Origin: an uncultured Lachnospiraceae bacterium
GTDB taxonomy: Bacteria > Bacillota > Clostridia > Lachnospirales > Lachnospiraceae
Direction of reading: 5' to 3'
Assembly: GCA_947176785.1 (NCBI GenBank)
Contig: CAMWSA010000203.1
Location: 1 to 6,836, forward strand
Length of the DNA: 6,836 nt
Part shown: piece after piece, positions 4,918 through 6,836 of the stretch
Numbering within the stretch: the first letter of the stretch is position 1
Layout: each line of letters opens with the position of its first letter
Notes under the pieces: model-generated
What the model saw: the letters and a program-made list of their open reading frames with translations, nothing else
Database searches by the model: none
What the model was told of the DNA's origin: nothing
Program-made: the position numbers and the translations under genes

Positions 4918-6836
4918 ATGGACATTCTACAGACAATCAAAGAGGAACTACAGGTGGAGAAATGGCAGGTGGAGGCCGCCGTCAAACTCATCGACGAGGG
5001 CAATACCATCCCCTTTATCTCCCGTTACAGAAAGGAGGCCACCGGCTCCCTGAATGACGAACAGCTGCGCGACCTCCATGAGCGCCTGCAGTATCTGCGC
5101 AATCTTGAAGAGAAAAAGCAGCAGGTTCTGGGCAGCATAGAGGAACAGGGCAAGCTGACGGAGGAACTGAGGACAAAGCTTCTGGCTGCCCAGACCCTGG
5201 TGGCCGTGGAGGATCTGTACAGACCCTACCGTCCAAAGAGAAAGACCAGGGCCAGTGTTGCCAGGGAGAGGGGCCTGGAGCCTCTGGCTCAGACCATCCT
5301 GGATCAGGAGATCCGCACGCCGCTGGAAGAGGAGGCGGCGAAGTTTGTCTCGGAGGAAAAGGGGGTTCCCACGGCCCGGGAGGCATTGCAGGGGGCCATG
5401 GACATTCTGGCGGAGCAGGTGTCCGACGAGGCGGATTACCGAAGCTACATCCGCCAGGCCACCATGGAGGAAGGCATTATCAGCAGCGAGGCCAAGGACG
5501 AAAAGGCCCAGACCGTGTATGAGATGTACTACCGTTTTGAAGAGCCGGTGAAAAAGATTGCCGGACACAGAGTATTGGCCCTGAACAGGGGAGAGGCGGA
5601 GAAGGTGCTGACCGTGAAGCTGGGTGCCCCCACAGAGCGCATTCTGCGCTATCTGGAAAAGCAGCTGATCAAGGCGGAAAACCCGGTGACCACGCCGGTG
5701 CTGCAGGCTGTGTGCCAGGATGCCTATGAGCGGTTGATCGCACCGGCCATAGAGAGGGAAATCCGTAACGAACTCACGGAGAAAGCCGAGGACGGTGCCA
5801 TCTCCGTGTTTGGCAAGAACCTGGAGCAGTTGTTGCTGCAGCCCCCCATCACGGGGAAGGTGGTGCTGGGCTGGGACCCGGCCTTCCGCACGGGCTGCAA
5901 GCTGGCAGTGGTGGATGCCACCGGCAAGGTGCTGGATACAAAGGTGATCTACCCTACCGCGCCCCAGAACAAGGTGACGGAGGCCAAGGCGGAATTGAAG
6001 CGCCTGATCGGCAAATACCATGTGGATCTGATCTCCGTAGGCAACGGCACGGCATCCCGGGAATCCGAGCAGGTGATCGTGGAACTGTTAAAGGAACTGG
6101 ATCGTCCCGTACAGTACGTGATCGTCAACGAGGCCGGGGCCTCCGTGTATTCCGCCAGCAAGCTGGCCACAGAGGAATTCCCCAACTTTGATGTGGGACA
6201 GAGAAGCGCCGCCTCCATCGCCCGCAGGCTTCAGGACCCCCTGGCGGAGTTGGTGAAGATTGATCCCCAGTCCATCGGCGTGGGGCAGTATCAACACGAC
6301 ATGAATCAGAAAAAACTCAGCGAGGCCCTGGGCGGTGTGGTGGAGGACAGCGTAAACAAGGTGGGTGTGGATCTGAATACCGCCTCCGTATCTCTGTTGG
6401 AATACATATCCGGCATCAACAAGACCATCGCCAGGAATATCGTGGACTACAGAGAGGCAAACGGACGCTTTACCAACAGAAAGCAGCTGCTGAAGGTCCC
6501 CAAGCTGGGCCCCAAGGCTTACGAGCAGTGCGCGGGCTTTATGCGGATCCTGGACGGGGACAACCCCCTGGATGCCACCAGTGTGCATCCCGAGTCCTAT
6601 GAGGCAGCCTTAAAGCTGCTGGACAGGCTGGGGCTCACTATGGAGGATGTGAAGGAGGCCCAGAGGAAAGCGGCGGCGGACAAGGCGGCAGGCAGAAAGG
6701 CCACGGCGGCGGAAGGACGCGCCCAGCGCCCTGCCCAGAGAAAGCAGGATAAGACAATTCAGGTAAAAAATACCAACACGGCCATGGGTAAGGCATTGGC
6801 AGCCGCCATGGGCGGTATGACGGCGGCTGCTTCCGG
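4918..6836 (+). CDS. tex: Tex, RNA-binding transcription accessory protein (3' end outside window)
   Basis: 639 codons are present without a stop; full Tex proteins are usually 700-odd residues, so the C-terminus lies beyond the window. Tex is a conserved nucleic-acid-binding protein linked to transcription; its exact role is unsettled. Order of parts: helical Tex N-terminal domain (about 1-190, with IPFISRYRKEATGSLND near 31-47 and LYRPYRPKRKTR near 100-111); YqgF/RuvC-like domain from LGWDPAFRTGCKLAVVD (about 317-333) through GNGTASRE (376-383) and NEAGASVYSAS (404-414); VGQYQHD (456-462); helix-hairpin-helix region (about 485-544). An Ala/Lys/Arg-rich stretch from about 578 stands where the S1 domain would be approached. 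The ATG at 4906 is in frame but only one base after AAAGG (4900-4904); 4918, with GGA seven bases upstream, is preferred. Confidence 0.93.
   Translation, partial: MDILQTIKEELQVEKWQVEAAVKLIDEGNTIPFISRYRKEATGSLNDEQLRDLHERLQYLRNLEEKKQQVLGSIEEQGKLTEELRTKLLAAQTLVAVEDLYRPYRPKRKTRASVARERGLEPLAQTILDQEIRTPLEEEAAKFVSEEKGVPTAREALQGAMDILAEQVSDEADYRSYIRQATMEEGIISSEAKDEKAQTVYEMYYRFEEPVKKIAGHRVLALNRGEAEKVLTVKLGAPTERILRYLEKQLIKAENPVTTPVLQAVCQDAYERLIAPAIEREIRNELTEKAEDGAISVFGKNLEQLLLQPPITGKVVLGWDPAFRTGCKLAVVDATGKVLDTKVIYPTAPQNKVTEAKAELKRLIGKYHVDLISVGNGTASRESEQVIVELLKELDRPVQYVIVNEAGASVYSASKLATEEFPNFDVGQRSAASIARRLQDPLAELVKIDPQSIGVGQYQHDMNQKKLSEALGGVVEDSVNKVGVDLNTASVSLLEYISGINKTIARNIVDYREANGRFTNRKQLLKVPKLGPKAYEQCAGFMRILDGDNPLDATSVHPESYEAALKLLDRLGLTMEDVKEAQRKAAADKAAGRKATAAEGRAQRPAQRKQDKTIQVKNTNTAMGKALAAAMGGMTAAAS

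Noticed and set aside
4948..6021. 357-codon open frame on the - strand opposite tex
   Set aside because: It is antisense to a clearly coding Tex sequence and composed of Leu/Gln/His/Gly-rich translation typical of an antisense shadow of GC-rich codons.

Overview
The window reads as a chromosomal stretch from a Gram-positive anaerobe, most likely a gut Clostridia of the Lachnospiraceae type. Reasons: the FeoA / long FeoB / short Cys-rich peptide arrangement, strong AGGAGG-like ribosome binding sites, DUF975 and DUF4190-like membrane proteins typical of that group, and coding DNA that is fairly GC-rich beside AT-rich intergenic DNA. This placement is inference from family knowledge, not from a marker gene.

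Layout. (1) Positions 1-3025, + strand: a ferrous-iron uptake operon, feoA (82-303), feoB (366-2768) and a 50-residue FeoB-associated Cys/His-rich membrane peptide (2789-2941), closed by a strong bidirectional terminator (2989-3023). Nearly identical 13-base AT-rich motifs lie just upstream of both feoA and feoB. The copy before feoB is embedded in a sequence resembling a DtxR/IdeR-type iron box. (2) Positions 3040-4380, - strand: two membrane proteins of unknown function, a DUF4190-like protein (3988-4380) and downstream of it a DUF975 protein (3040-3807). (3) Two copies of a roughly 102-base imperfect palindrome, in the same orientation, bracket the DUF4190-like gene (3830-3931 and 4543-4646). 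The second copy is flanked by a perfect 7-base direct repeat, as expected of a transposed miniature element. (4) Positions 4918-6836, + strand: tex, an RNA-binding transcription accessory protein, cut by the window end before its S1 domain. It has its own extended -10 promoter.

How it fits together. FeoB is the GTP-driven Fe(II) permease, FeoA its small SH3-like cytoplasmic partner, and the Cys/His-rich peptide a probable membrane-anchored metal-binding accessory in the place held by FeoC in enterobacteria. The DUF genes and tex have no visible functional link to iron uptake; they are separate transcription units. No complete novel multi-gene system is evident. The least explained items are the structured palindromic element, whose inner stem shows compensatory changes between copies, and a large extracellular insertion in FeoB that has many acidic and no basic residues.
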